DNA from: Pavlovales sp. CCMP2436
Taxonomy: Eukaryota > Haptophyta > Pavlovophyceae > Pavlovales
Assembly (NCBI GenBank): GCA_026770615.1
Contig: MU631350.1
Span: forward strand, 226,114 to 254,024
Length of the DNA stretch: 27,911 nucleotides
Reading direction: 5' to 3'
Shown here: positions 9,654 to 20,000 of the stretch, piece by piece
Layout of the letters: every line of letters starts with the position of its first letter
Position numbering within the stretch: the first letter of the stretch is position 1
Notes under the pieces: model-generated
What the model was told of the DNA's origin: nothing
Seen by the model: only the letters and a program-made list of their open reading frames with translations
Database searches by the model: none
Translations under genes and position numbers: made by a program

Positions 9654-10512
9654 TATTACGGGACGATTTCGGACATATCGGGTCCCAGCTGAGTTGTAAA
9701 AGGTTGGGGGAGAGCGTTTCATGGCATGCCGGCTCTTAGAAATGGCGTAACGTACGGGGATTATCCGTGGGGCCCCCGGGGCCCCGTGGGCCCCCGGGCT
9801 ATGTGACAAGTTAGTTATATGTTAGTCACATAGGCGCCTCCGGCGGGGCCCCCGGGGGCCCTGCGGGGCTTTCTAAGAGCCGGATGGCATGGGGGATAGC
9901 CATGGGTGTTGTCAAAGTGCCCTTAGAACCCTGACAACATCGGGCTAGCCCCCGGCCCGCCGCATCAAGCCATGTCAAGTGCTGTAGAGGCGAAAAATAA
10001 CTAAATCAACCCCTATTACGGGACAGTGGTCCCCAGCGCCCATCCGAGGGCCTGGATGCCCCCAGAGCGGGCTGGCGGCGAGCGGGGGTGTGGGGGCACT
10101 CCATCCCGTCACCCCTTGGCGGGAGCCACGCCTTGCTGCCCTCCTTCCACCCCGCGATGAAGTCGCGGACGAGGTCGTGTAGCCCAGCAGGTGGCCTCCA
10201 GCTTGCTCGAGCTCGGCCGCACGCGCGACCTTCACGCGCCTGGCCATGCGCTCGGCGGCCTCCGCGGTGGTTCGGCCGTGACGCAGACACGCCTCGCCAG
10301 TCCCTCTCAAGGTCTGGACATGTCCTCGGTCGCTCCGTAACTCGCTTTGGCGTGGTTGTAAAAAATGTGTGTTTTTTCGGTGAATATCCCGCAGTAAATA
10401 GTTCCACGAGTTCTCCGCGCCTTAGTGTGGGCTATCCGGCGCTCCGACTCCCGTCACAAAACTCCCAGCCGTTCGCGCGTTAGACACATGCGCGCGCGAT
10501 CGTCCCGTAATA
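9654..10512. mobile_element. Candidate element bounded by a 14-nt inverted repeat
   Basis: TATTACGGGACGAT at 9654-9667 is repeated as its exact reverse complement at 10499-10512. A third, direct copy of the first 11 bases lies at 10014-10024. The outer TA at both ends would fit a TA target duplication, as in Tc1/mariner-type elements, but the arms are short and no transposase was seen. The 155-bp MITE at 9729-9883 lies inside. Reading frames within are short and unrecognised. Confidence 0.3.
9721..9891. mobile_element. 155-bp hairpin MITE with 8-bp target-site duplication
   Basis: The element is 9729-9883. Its 14-nt ends, CCGGCTCTTAGAAA (9729-9742) and TTTCTAAGAGCCGG (9870-9883), are perfect inverted repeats. 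Immediately outside, ATGGCATG occurs at 9721-9728 and again at 9884-9891, a perfect 8-bp direct duplication. Inside, GGGGCCCCCGGGG-like arms and TATGTGAC/GTCACATA arms make the whole element foldable. An 8-bp duplication is typical of hAT-type (also P-type) transposons. No coding capacity, so it is non-autonomous. Related left ends occur at 24055 and 24501. Confidence 0.8.
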
Positions 10513-10564
10513 AGCGCGTCATTTTGAAATACCCTCCCCTATTTCGTTTACAGGGCAATTCTAG

Positions 10565-11427
10565 AATTTAAGGTTGGGTTAACCCCCTACCCGACCGATC
10601 GGAAGAAACTTTAGGTTGGGTGACCCCCCTACCGCTTCATTGAACTTTGGCCACCGCGCGGAGGTTGGGACCCCCCCCTTCAAGCCCGCTTCACGGAAAG
10701 TGGATGCAGTGTATATATATATATATGTATAAATACGTCTGTTCCCTGCCCAGGAGGCGCAGGAGTCGGTGCATTTATAGGGAGCTGCAGGGCCTGTGGG
10801 ATCGAGTTCGTTGGGATCCGCGTTTTTGTTTCTTACAACCTAGTAAAGTTGGACAGTATAAAAAAAACTTTAAAAAAATCGAACCGACCCGACGGTCAAC
10901 ATCAGTTGACGCCTATTCAGCCGCCTGCTGCTCAGCGGCAGTCTACCGCCTGCTCTATAGCGCTGGCAAGGTCGTCGGTGAGCTTGGCGTCGGCGGACTA
11001 TTCGGTGGGCAAGGCTCAGTGGTCGTGCGTGCAAGGGCCATGGTGCGTATTTATAGCGAGCGCGCCGTCGGGCAGTCTAGTCCACTGCACGGCGTGCCAG
11101 CGCACGTGTGCGTGCGAGCGCATACAGTACTGCGATACGACATATCTGCCATCTGGAGAAGTACGTGTGTTCAACCCTGTCGAGTTGCTCGCCGCAGATT
11201 TTTTGAGTGTTTTCCCCAGAATCGCAAATCCGTGTACCCTGGAGGTTGAGACCTCCCCCTTCTGCCCCCTTCCCGGCAACGGCGCAATATTTAGGTTGGG
11301 TCACCCCCCTTACCCAAATTTTTTTCTTGCCTGCGGCGAATTTTTTGGTTGGGTCCCCCCCACCCCCCTAGTTACCATAAAGATCGGTGAAAATTTTAGT
11401 TGCCCCCTCCACCCCCCTACACCGAAC
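10565..11427 (+). repeat. Seven spaced copies of a GGTTGGGT/ACCCCCC motif
   Basis: Units lie at about 10565-10592, 10607-10633, 10661-10681, 11241-11262, 11286-11316, 11338-11371 and 11391-11427. The common form is a few A/T, then (A)GGTTGGGTNACCCCCCTACC. The core is dyad-like: GGGTTAACCC in unit 1. The units are divergent and irregularly spaced, in two clusters either side of 10690-11235. Function unknown. Confidence 0.6.
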
Positions 11428-11430
11428 TAA
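10849..11430 (+). other. Unrecognised ORF with a Cys-rich segment
   Basis: A frame open for 582 nt, with no ATG at its start (TTG). The part 11023-11150 reads like protein: WSCVQGPWCVF, then SGSLVHCTACQRTCACERIQ. The pattern C-x5-C, later H-C-x2-C-x3-C-x-C, could bind zinc. The ends run into repeat motif units and C runs, so this may be a fragment of a mobile-element gene. I do not recognise the family and a chance frame is possible. Confidence 0.25.
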
Positions 11431-11576
11431 GGGGGGGAGGGTTACAAAGTGACGCGCGTTAATAGGTCCCGTCCTGTTTAGGGTTTTATACGTGAGTTAT
11501 TATTCGAAATTATTAATTCATAGCTGAGACAGATCTGAAGACGCGCCGCGAGTCGAGCCCGCGGGCAGCGAGGCCT

Positions 11577-12194
11577 CTAGTAGGCGACCGGCGAGCCGAG
11601 GAGGGTGTTGATCACGTACGCGTCGCCGTTAAGCTTCTCGTGGACCATGAGGGCGAGGATGCCCATCTGGGCCGCGCGTCCGTTGTTGAGCTCGATCGCG
11701 CGCTTGGAGAGCTTCTCCTCCTCGGAGAAGGTGTCCCAGCCGAAGTCGATGTAGTTGTTGCGGAAGTCGCCGACGAACTCTGCGTCGCCGGTGATGTCCT
11801 TCATCACGGAGGTCTCGAGGATGCCGACGAAGAGGATCATCTGCCAGAGGCCGGCCTGCGGAATGGCGGTCAGCGCGTTGAGGCCGGCCGGGATCGACGC
11901 GAACGTGGTGCCCGAGTAGTCGATGTTGCCGGGCAGGCGGATGCCGGCCGTGGTCACGATGTGGCCGAGGACGGCAAGCATGCAGATGCGGCCGTGCTTG
12001 AGCTCGACGAAGCGGAGGCGGTCGAACTTGGCCTCGTCGGCGTCCGTGAGGAGGCCGAGCGGGTCGAAGAGGCCGAGCGGCGCCTGCGCGCCGAGCGCAT
12101 CCTCGAACGACATCGACACGGCCACGCGGGCTGTGCGCACCGGGCCGCGCATGCCGTTGAAGGCGAGCGTGGAGGTGACGAGCTGAGCGAGCAT
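11577..12194 (-). CDS. Fucoxanthin-chlorophyll a/c light-harvesting protein (LHCF type)
   Basis: A 205-residue thylakoid antenna protein that binds chlorophylls a/c and fucoxanthin and passes excitation energy to the photosystems. Three membrane helices are visible. Helix 1, about residues 61-80, has FVELKHGRICMLAVLGH with E64, H67 and R69. Helix 2, about 112-130, ends in GILE (E127). Helix 3, about 163-186, has AIELNNGRAAQMGILALM with E169, N171 and R173. The E/R pairs of helices 1 and 3 form the conserved salt-bridge and chlorophyll-ligand core of this family. Residues 1-30 form a short hydrophobic leader (LVTSTLAFNG) then an Arg-rich stretch, consistent with signal plus transit peptide import into a complex plastid. 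There is a single exon. The ATG at 12194 is the only start that keeps the leader. Opposite-strand frames here are shadows. Confidence 0.95.
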   Translation of the reverse strand: MLAQLVTSTLAFNGMRGPVRTARVAVSMSFEDALGAQAPLGLFDPLGLLTDADEAKFDRLRFVELKHGRICMLAVLGHIVTTAGIRLPGNIDYSGTTFASIPAGLNALTAIPQAGLWQMILFVGILETSVMKDITGDAEFVGDFRNNYIDFGWDTFSEEEKLSKRAIELNNGRAAQMGILALMVHEKLNGDAYVINTLLGSPVAY

Positions 12195-12320
12195 GGTGAG
12201 AGTGGGGGAGTCGCGTGTTTCGTGGTTTGAGTTGGCGGGTTCGTAATTACGCTTTTAGACGGGCGCCGAGTTTGAAAACAGCGGCGCACAAATTACACTT
12301 TTTAATAATTATAAAATTAA
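12195..12320 (-). promoter_or_regulatory. Likely promoter/5' UTR of the light-harvesting gene
   Basis: Upstream of ATG 12194 on the minus strand, base composition changes from coding GC to AT-rich within 100 nt. A TATA-like block, read on the minus strand as TTTTATAATTATTAAAA, lies at about 12302-12318. This is positional evidence only. Confidence 0.4.
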
Positions 12321-12430
12321 AATGACGTGCGCTAATGCGCAGCTCGCCTAACCACCGGGGGCGGTAATCCCACCCCTGGTCTAGTGACCATCGATGAAGG
12401 CAACTACTACCCGGGAGCGCTCCGTGCGCC

Positions 12431-12461
12431 CAATTCGGCCCCCGGCCCCCCTGGCCGAATT
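12431..12461. repeat. Inverted repeat in an AT-rich gap
   Basis: AATTCGGCC and GGCCGAATT form 9-bp arms around a C-rich loop. From 12320 to 13575 I see no convincing gene. A 45-codon frame from ATG 12730 has no supporting features. Confidence 0.5.
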
Positions 12462-13175
12462 AGGACTTATTTATTTTACCCGGATATTTATTATATCAAG
12501 ATTAGCTGCTTGTAGAACTCTGAAGAGCTCCTTAGACGTATAATTTGACGGGGAACAGCTTTGTGGCTGTGAGTCGTTTCCTGATTCTTTCGGGAAGGAA
12601 AAGAAAACGGCATTTTTACTTTATTTTATCCGCAACGTTCTGGCCTGTTTACTATTGATTGATTTTGCTTTTTATAGGAACCCCAAAGACACGTCTAGAC
12701 GCAGAACTGGACGGAGAACAATTTCGGTAATGGATCCGATACCTGATTCTAACAGTAAGAACAAGAATATAGCCTCTGAAGCGAGGGTGGTATTTTCAGC
12801 ATCCGACTCAAAATTCAATCCTCACTTTGGATGCCAATTTCTCGTCAATCCTGAAGAAACAAGGTAACAAACTAACACGAATAAAATTGTTCTCCGACAA
12901 ATTATACGTTTAGTTAGACGCCTTCAAAGTTTGATGAACTCCAATTTGATTTTTTTTAATATTATCGGAAATGACTCGCTGAGTCTGCGTCACAGTAGAC
13001 ACACTTTGAAGCAACAGATGGCAGTCTGACCCAAGGATAAGAAGCCGGAAATTAAGACTGACAAAATCAAAACGGCGAGGGAGAGGAGAGGGGGAAGGTC
13101 AGAGCGAGGGTGTGGGCGTGGTGGAGATGGGAACGGTGGCAGCGGCAGCCGCAGCAGCTTGAGAGAAGGATATCG

Positions 13176-13204
13176 GGAGCCCAAGTGTCCTCTCACTTGG
13201 GCTC
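13176..13204. repeat. Short perfect hairpin
   Basis: AGCCCAAGTG and CACTTGGGCT form a 10-bp stem with a 6-nt loop (TCCTCT). A second near-palindrome, GGGATTTAAATATCCC, follows near 13232-13247. Role unknown; no gene ends here that would need a terminator. Confidence 0.55.
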
Positions 13205-13375
13205 TGTCTGACATCCTGATTTTGTACGCCCGGGATTTAAATATCCCTGGGCCTAGCTGCTTGCTCGAGGCTTCTGCGGCTGCTCTTCGTGCCTCCTCAG
13301 TTCTGTTCTCAGGGTCTCTACTTACAGAGAGATCTTGTGACACCTTGTCTGCATCGTGACTCTTCACGTCTCTAG

Positions 13376-13392
13376 CTCTCTCTCTCTCTAGC
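13376..13392. repeat. CT microsatellite
   Basis: A run of CT dinucleotides of about eight units in an otherwise non-repetitive gap. Confidence 0.7.
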
Positions 13393-13584
13393 TGTCTTCG
13401 ACGCTCACCGCGTCTCGGACTCCAATCCTCTCTTAGCTCGTGCTTGCGTTCAACACCGCTAGCCTCGCGATAAAGGAGACGGCAAGCTGTGGTGAAAGTC
13501 GAACGTGGGCGGCTGGGATGACGACAACAGCGTCACATGGAAGGCGGCGGCGGCGGCGTCAATGTGACAAGGACATTGGCGTGT

Positions 13585-13730
13585 CAGGCAACTCAATGAT
13601 GTTATTTTATTTCAGTGGTCGTCACGAAGCTCAGGCGCAGCTGAAGACCTGCTGGAGCGGCGGATTCACTTGCGAAAGTGACGTCGTTATGAAACGACGA
13701 TGAGATGACTCGAGCGGAATAAATTATATA
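13585..13730 (+). mobile_element. Repeat family R1, copy 3 (3' part only)
   Basis: Shares CAGGCAACTCAATGAT-like sequence, then GGCGGATTCACTTGCGAAAG, GACGTCGTTATGAA and the terminal GAGCGGAATAAATTA with the other two R1 copies. The coding tail seen upstream in those copies is missing here, so this copy is truncated or more diverged. Confidence 0.6.
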
Positions 13731-13943
13731 TTGAAATATTTCTGTTAACGTCTCCCAATTTGCAGCCCGAAGGCGTACGGGCATGACATGGGAGGGTCAG
13801 CGCATCGGTCGCCTCAAGTGCTATCTTACTCCCCGCGTCGTCTCTCCGCCACGATCCTTGCTCGTCGTCGCATTTCGCCGCCGCGATCCTGCGCATAATT
13901 ACAACAAAACATACACGCAAAAAACCTCCGTATAGCTTGAACC

Positions 13944-13983
13944 GTGCTATACTGCACCCGCAAATGCGGGTACAGCCTAGCAC
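13944..13983. repeat. 40-nt imperfect hairpin
   Basis: GTGCTA pairs with TAGCAC at the ends, and ACCCGCA pairs with TGCGGGT inside around an AA turn, with a CTG/CAG pairing between. It lies just past the end of the small minus-strand ORF at 14003. It could act in RNA or be part of a mobile element. Confidence 0.5.
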
Positions 13984-14002
13984 GTGGCTTGGTGTGTGTA
14001 GG

Positions 14003-14347
14003 CTATCCTATTTCTTGTCTTAGGAAGGGTGCGGCCTCGCGTTGTATAGGCGGCGGCCTTGCCCTGTGTGTTTCGGCTGGTTTTTGTTCTCGTCTTTTGG
14101 TGCTTGATCGTGTTATCCTCTTTTGACTGGGCGTTGGAGATGCTCCACTTTTACGTTTGTTATTTGCGGCTCTTTGCGTTATGGGTTTTTGGACTTGTTG
14201 TTTTCTCCTTTGAGGTTTTGGTTCCGTGGTAGTTTTAGTTTCTGACTCTCCTTTGGTGTTGTTTCCTGTGTGGTTGTCTTCTGTTTGTTGCTGTTGTTCT
14301 AGTTCTGCGTGTGGTCTCTTCAACTTTTTGCTTTCCGTCATACGCAT
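14003..14347 (-). CDS. Small basic low-complexity protein, unrecognised
   Basis: A 114-residue frame from ATG 14347. It is rich in K, R, Q, T and N and has no hydrophobic core. It contains QKRITRSSTKRREQ, which is like the RSSKRP motifs of the Pro/Thr-rich ORF at 21100-21913. Both frames end in a short Gly-stop and are followed by a Cys-containing stretch in another frame, so they may be remnants of one repeat protein. A DNA- or RNA-binding tail is possible from composition alone. It is AT-richer than the genes around it. It could be a chance frame. Confidence 0.3.
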   Translation of the reverse strand: MRMTESKKLKRPHAELEQQQQTEDNHTGNNTKGESETKTTTEPKPQRRKQQVQKPITQRAANNKRKSGASPTPSQKRITRSSTKRREQKPAETHRARPPPIQREAAPFLRQEIG

Positions 14348-15186
14348 TTAAAAAGAAGAAAAAAAAGCTTCGTGGGGGTATGGTCTTGTCCCGAATCCCG
14401 AGCGGCGAGGCCAGGTGTCCACGACAGCAACGACAGCAATCGCGACGAGGTTGACACCATCAACCAAGAAACAGCAAGGAATTTGCTTTTTAATGATCAG
14501 CACCCTAGTAAACGTGTTATGGTATGTAAATTAGTATGTTATGAGGCCCCTTCTACCGCTTGGAGCGCATTCACTGCGCCCAGAAGGCCCCGGGTGTCAG
14601 CGTCTGAGCGTCACTCTGTTGAGCTTTAACGTCACCTTGCGGTGCACCTTGCGGTGGTACCATAGCGCCGACAGAGAGCTCCGAGCAGGCGATCTTGTTG
14701 CGGGTTTTCTTTTCTTGAAAATGGCGCTGCATTTTTTTTCCATTTATGGGGGAAAAGTGATGTTAGCGAGTTAACACCACGATGGAAACCGTCCGGGACT
14801 TCGGGTACGAGAGCGAAATCGGCCGCCGGGCGAGGCTTGCGCGCGCTGCGTTCCAGTCCGAACTATTAGCTGGAACTTCGGGGGTCGCCGCACAAGAGGC
14901 CAGTTGAGTCAGTCTCCAACGAACAAGTCGGTGATCGTCCTCCTTAATGCCTTCGAGGTCTGCGGCCGTGAAGCGAGGAGAGAACGCACGCACAGGGTGG
15001 CACTGTGAGCGCCAGCGGCTCAGCGCGGGCGTGAACGCCATGATATATTCTACGTCAACCGACGAGGGACACGCGGGTGATGTTCGTCGAGCAGGTGCGA
15101 GCCGTTCGTCGCGGGTGCGTGCGTGCGCAGTCGAAAATGACGTTTCAGGAAACAAACAAAAATGAAACGGTCGCGCTGCGTTGGGC
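14348..15186. other. Intergenic region upstream of the Sfi1-like gene
   Basis: No gene found. Frames here are short or lack protein-like features. The last 100 nt before ATG 15187 must include the 5' UTR of the next gene. Composition rises from about half GC to the very high GC of the gene. Confidence 0.5.
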
Positions 15187-17012
15187 ATGGCGGCTCCGCC
15201 TTGGGAGGCGTGGGAGGAGAGCGGCGAGATCGAGCCTCGGCTCGAGCCGGCCCTGCGCCTCGTCGCACAGCGCGTCCGGCGGCGCGCACGAGCACGCGCC
15301 CTCGCGGTTCTGCGAGCACATGCGGTCGCCGCCGCCGCGCACAGCCGAAGCGCGAGGCCGGTGTCCTCGCGGCAGCTCGACGCCGCACTCAGAGCGTGGC
15401 GGAGCGGCTCAATCGAGCGCTCGAGGCTTTCGACCGATTTAGCCTCCGACCGCCTCTTTGCACAGCTCTTCGCCTCAAGCGCCGGGGCTCGCGCGCTGCG
15501 TGCGTGGCGCGCCGCCGCGAGCCGGAGCGTCGTCTCCTTCGCGCTGCTCTCGCGCGCGCTCGGTCTAGCGCGCACCCGGGGATTGCGAATCTGGCTCCGC
15601 CGCGCCCCGCCGCGCCCACCGCGGCCAGCGGGGCGGCCTGCAGGCACGCCTCTGCTGCTACCGACGCCGCCGACGGCAGCGCCGCTGCGACCGCCGACGG
15701 TACTCAATGGCGGCCAGGACGTGTTCTCAGGGTGCCAACGCGCCGCCATGCTTTCGGCCGTTGCCGCGCCGCGCACGCCAAGGTTAGCCGCCGTGACTGA
15801 CCAACCTCGCGCATTCGACAAGGTGCACCGGGACTGGGTTGCCGCCACCGAGCTCGGCGTGCAATCCGTACGGCTCGCCGCGCTTAGATGGTGGCGCGCA
15901 ACGGCTATTCGCCGCCTCCTCGCAGCGCGCCGAGGCCGCGAGCGCCCGCTGCGCGAGGCAACCGAGCAGTGGCAGCTGCGCTGCGCTGCGCTTGCGACTT
16001 GCGCGGTAAGAGCAGACGCCGAGCGGCGAGCGGCGGCGGACGGGCTGCGTGCGGAGGCTTTTTTGAGCTGGCTGGCTGCGTTGCCCTCCGTGGGCTTTAA
16101 GACCTGGGCGAGCAAGCACACCGCCGAGCTCGACGGCGCGGCGGCGGACGCATCCGCCGCCGCCGCGCTCGGCCGCCTGCGCGACCACTCGTGCAGCCGC
16201 TCGCGGCGCGCCGAGGCGGCCGAGGCGGCGCGCGGCGGCGCACAGGCGCAGGCATTGTGCACGTGGGCGGAGGGTTCAGCGGCAGAGCTCGGCGCACGGC
16301 GACTCGACGCGTTGGCCGCCGAGCGTGCCGCGACTCTCTGCTGCGTGCACGGGCTTGGCGCGCTTGGCGCGCACGCGTTCTTGCGCGCTCGAGCCGCCAA
16401 GCTCGTGCGCTACTGGCGCTCGCGGGCGGCACCAGAGGCTCGCGCACGGGCGCTCCGTGCGCTCGCGTGGGCCTGCGCCGCCGGCGCGATCGCGCGCGCT
16501 CAGCACGCGCTCGCCGCCGAGAGGCATGCGGTCGGCCGCGCGCGGCGAGCGCTCGCACGCTGGTGGCGGACCACGCGCGCGCAGCGCGCCGCCGCCGAGC
16601 GTGCAGGGGCCGCCACCGACGCGGCCGCTGCGCTGCGAGCCGCCGCGCGCGTGTGGCTCGTGCGCGCGAGCCAAGGGGCGGCTGCCGCTGCGCGGCGCGA
16701 GCTCGCCGCGCGCACGGCGGGCACCGTGGACACGGGCATCGCGCTTGCAGCCTTGCGCGAGGCGGCGGCGGCAGGTGAGACGCTGCCCCTGCCCCTGCTC
16801 CCCAGCCCAACTGCAGTGACCCTGGTAGCCCTAGTGCGAGGCCTCACCTCGGCCTCGCCCACGCCCTCGCCATAGACGCGCCTTACTCTGCTCCGTGTTC
16901 CCCGGGCTGCTACTTGCCCTTGTTGTTATCGGTATTACTAAACGATAATTTGATTGAATATCATCGTGATTGTCATGAATAATCCTACTAGGAAGAAGAA
17001 GAATCAATCATC

Positions 17013-17044
<32 letters not shown>

Positions 17045-20000
17045 CGACTTGTGCAGGCCGCGCGCGCGACGGGGCCGAGACGAGCGCGGCGGCCGCGGCG
17101 AGCGCGCGTAGGAGAACTCGGGCTCTTCTTCGCTGGCGCGGTGGCGTGGCCGTGCGCGCGCGCGCGAGCGAAGCAGGCGATTTGGCTAAAGGTCTCGCCG
17201 CCCGCCGCGGGCGCGCGGTACGCACCGCCGCGCTGGCGCGCTGGCGCGCGTGCGGCAACCGCGCGTCGTTTGCTGTGCGCGCTGGCCTCGTCCGGTTGGG
17301 CGGCGCGCCCACGCGCGCCACGCTGCGCCTCTGGGCGGCGCGCGCGGCCGCGTCGCGCAGCGCGGCGTTGGCCCGCGCGTCGAGGCGTGCGCGCGCCACG
17401 CTGCGCCACTGGGCGGCGCGCACGGCCGCGTCGCGCAGCGCGGCGTTGGCCCACGCGTCGCGGCACGGGCTCGCCCACGCGCTCAGCCGCTGGCGGCAGC
17501 GAGGTGCGGGACGCGCGCTGGCGGTGGCGTACGACGCGGCCTCTGCCGCCGTGTCGTCGCCTCGGCGAGCGGATGCGCGCGACGTGCGCACGCCGTCGCC
17601 ACGCGGATGGCTCGGCTCAGCCGCGAGCGCCGTGCTAACCGCCGTCGCCGCGGGCGGGCGTACGCGTGTGGCGGCGGGCGCGCCGAGCGAGCCGCCGCCA
17701 ACGCCGCCGGCGGAGTTGCGCGTGCGCTGGGCCGCCGTGCCACCCGTGCACGGGGCGAGGTCGCCAGAGCCGTTGGGTATTGCGCGGCCGCCCCCACGCG
17801 GCGCGCTGCGGTGCTGGCGCAGCGCTGCAGCGCGCCGTGCGGCAGCCTCTGGGCTGCGCGTGCGTGCGGACGCGCGCTTCAGCATTGCTCGGCAGGTATG
17901 TGTCTGCCTGCCGTGACTGCCTGCTCCCGCCCTCTGCTGCGTGCTGCTGCCGCCTACTCGTTGCTGCCTACAGGCGGCCGCGGCAGCGTCCGCGGCGGCC
18001 TCCTCCGGCTTCCTGCGCATGGATGTCTGCACACACCCCTCCCTGACTGCCTCCTTACCGCTCTGCCCTTTTTCGTTCTTATTTTGTCTAAACTGTCCCC
18101 TCCGACTGTCTGCACTCTTCCCCCCCAACGCGGCCCCACGTGTGACTGTAGGGCCCCTGCCTTTCCGCGTGGCGCGCCGCCACCGCTGTCGCGCGCGCGG
18201 TGGCCGCCGAGCAGCACGCGTGCACCACGCGATCAGCGCTGCGCACTCTGCGGGTCGCCACGGCACTGCGCGCGCTCCTGGCGGGCGCCTCCGCCGCAGC
18301 CGCGCCGTGCGGGCCGCGCGGCATGCTGCGCGGCGCCCTCGCGGGCTGGCGAGCGGCCGCCGTGGGCGGCGCACTCGAGCGCGGCGCTGCCGCCGCGCTG
18401 AGCGCACACCGCGGTTGGCTGGCGCTCGCGCGATCGCGCGCGGCTGCGCGCGGCCGGCGCGAGGCGCTCACTCGCGGCCGCGTGCAGTTCGAGTCGGCCA
18501 CACTACTCGCAGTTCTCGCGGCCTTGCGCGCGGCGGCGGCGGAGACGTTTCGTGTGGCGCTCCGCGCGCTGGCCGCCGACGGCGTGTGCGCGCGAGCGCG
18601 AGCTACCCGTGCGCTGCAGGAGTGGCGGCGGGGCGCGCTCACCGCGCTGCGCGCAGCGGCGCGCTCTGGGCGCCGTCGTAGGGGCTCTTCGAGCAGAATG
18701 GCCGTCCGCAGCGCCGGGCCCGCGCGGCCGCCGCTGCCGCTCGCGCGCGCGCTGCGCAGGCTGGCGCGCGCGCGCGCGGCGGGCGAGCAGCAAGCGGTGG
18801 CGGCCGGCGCCGCGCGCCGCCGAGCGCTACGCGCCGCGCTCGCGGCGTTCGCGCGCGGCGCTGCGGGCGACACGGCGCGTGCACGGCGCGATCGCGTGGC
18901 GCGCGCGCGCGTGCGGTGCAGGGCGCTGCGGGCGTGGCGGCGAGCGGCCGCGCTTCGCAGGCGGCTCATCGGCGCAGCAGCAGCGGGTGGCGCGCGGCGC
19001 GCACGACGCGCGCTGCGCCTGTGGGGAGCGAGTGCACGCGCGCGCCACGCGCACGCGACCGCCGCAGCCTCGCTCGCGGTTGCCGCCCGCGCCGCGCTGC
19101 GCCTCGCGGGCGTGCGCCGAGGGGCGGCGAGCGCTTCTCACGCCGCAAATGCGGTGCTGCGTGGCTGGCGGCTTGCGGCGGTCGCGCTCGGCGTGGCACG
19201 ACGCACGGTCTCCGCGCGGGCCGCGCTCGCGCGCACGGCGGCCGTCGCTCGCGCCGCGCGATCCGCCGTGCACGCTCTCGCATCGCGCGCCAGGTCGAGG
19301 TGCGCCGCGGCGGGCATCGCCGCCGCCGCCGCCACCGCCGCGCTCCACCGCTGGGCGCGTCGCGCCGCTCGCCGGCGCAGGGTTGCAGTGGAGACCTCCG
19401 AAGGCGCGCGCGCCGGCGCGCTGCGCCAGTGGGCGGCAGCGGCGGCCGCGGCGCGGGGCACGCGCGCGCTCGGCGCTTCGTGGGTGCGTCGGTGGGCGGT
19501 ACGCGCGGCCGCCGCCGCCGCGGCGCGCCAGTGGGCCGCCGCCGCTTGCGACGCTGCCGATGAGGCGAGCGCGATTGCAGTGCAGTGGCGTGCGCTTTCC
19601 GCGTTCGCGCGGCACGCCCGCTCGCTCGCTCGCACGACAGCCGTGCGCGAGCTCGGAGAGGCGGGGGCACTCGCGCAGGCGTGGGGGCGGGTGCTCGTTG
19701 CCGCCGCCGCTGCGAGCACCGCAGGCGCCGCGGCCGTCCGGCGGCGACTGCTGGCCGAGACGGTGGCGAGGGCGCGATCGCTTCGCAGCTGGCGCGGGCG
19801 CGCGACCGCCGAGCGCTCGCTTGTCGCCGCGGTGAGAGCGCTGCGAGGGCGAGGGTCCGACGCGTGCGCGCGCGTGCTCTCTGCGTGGGCGGTTGCGTGT
19901 GCGTTTCGCCGCGGCGGCGCGCGGCACCGCGTGTGGCGCGCTGCGCGTCGGCGGTGGTGGGCGGACGCGCCTGCGTCGGCGGGCGTGTGGGCCGCCGTCG

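Noticed and set aside
10565..10640. Telomere-like reading of the TTTAGGTTGGG units
   Set aside because: Units are irregularly spaced and differ from one another; true telomeric arrays are contiguous and uniform.
11640..12230. Plus-strand frame opposite the light-harvesting gene
   Set aside because: Antisense to a clearly recognised protein; no independent support.
12377..12400. TGGTCTAGTGA as a pol III A box
   Set aside because: No B-box-like sequence follows within 80 nt and no cloverleaf can be drawn.
12655..12867. 70-codon plus-strand frame in the AT-rich gap
   Set aside because: Starts at TTG, no domain, codon use unlike the genes; only 46 codons follow an ATG.
14763..16400. 545-codon minus-strand frame overlapping the start of the Sfi1-like gene
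   Set aside because: Lacks any repeat or domain pattern, whereas the plus frame keeps the Trp motif across exons. High GC removes stops from several frames.
17004..18407. 467-codon minus-strand frame ending in a Met run
   Set aside because: The Met run is the translated ATC microsatellite; the frame covers predicted introns and is antisense to the Trp-repeat exons.
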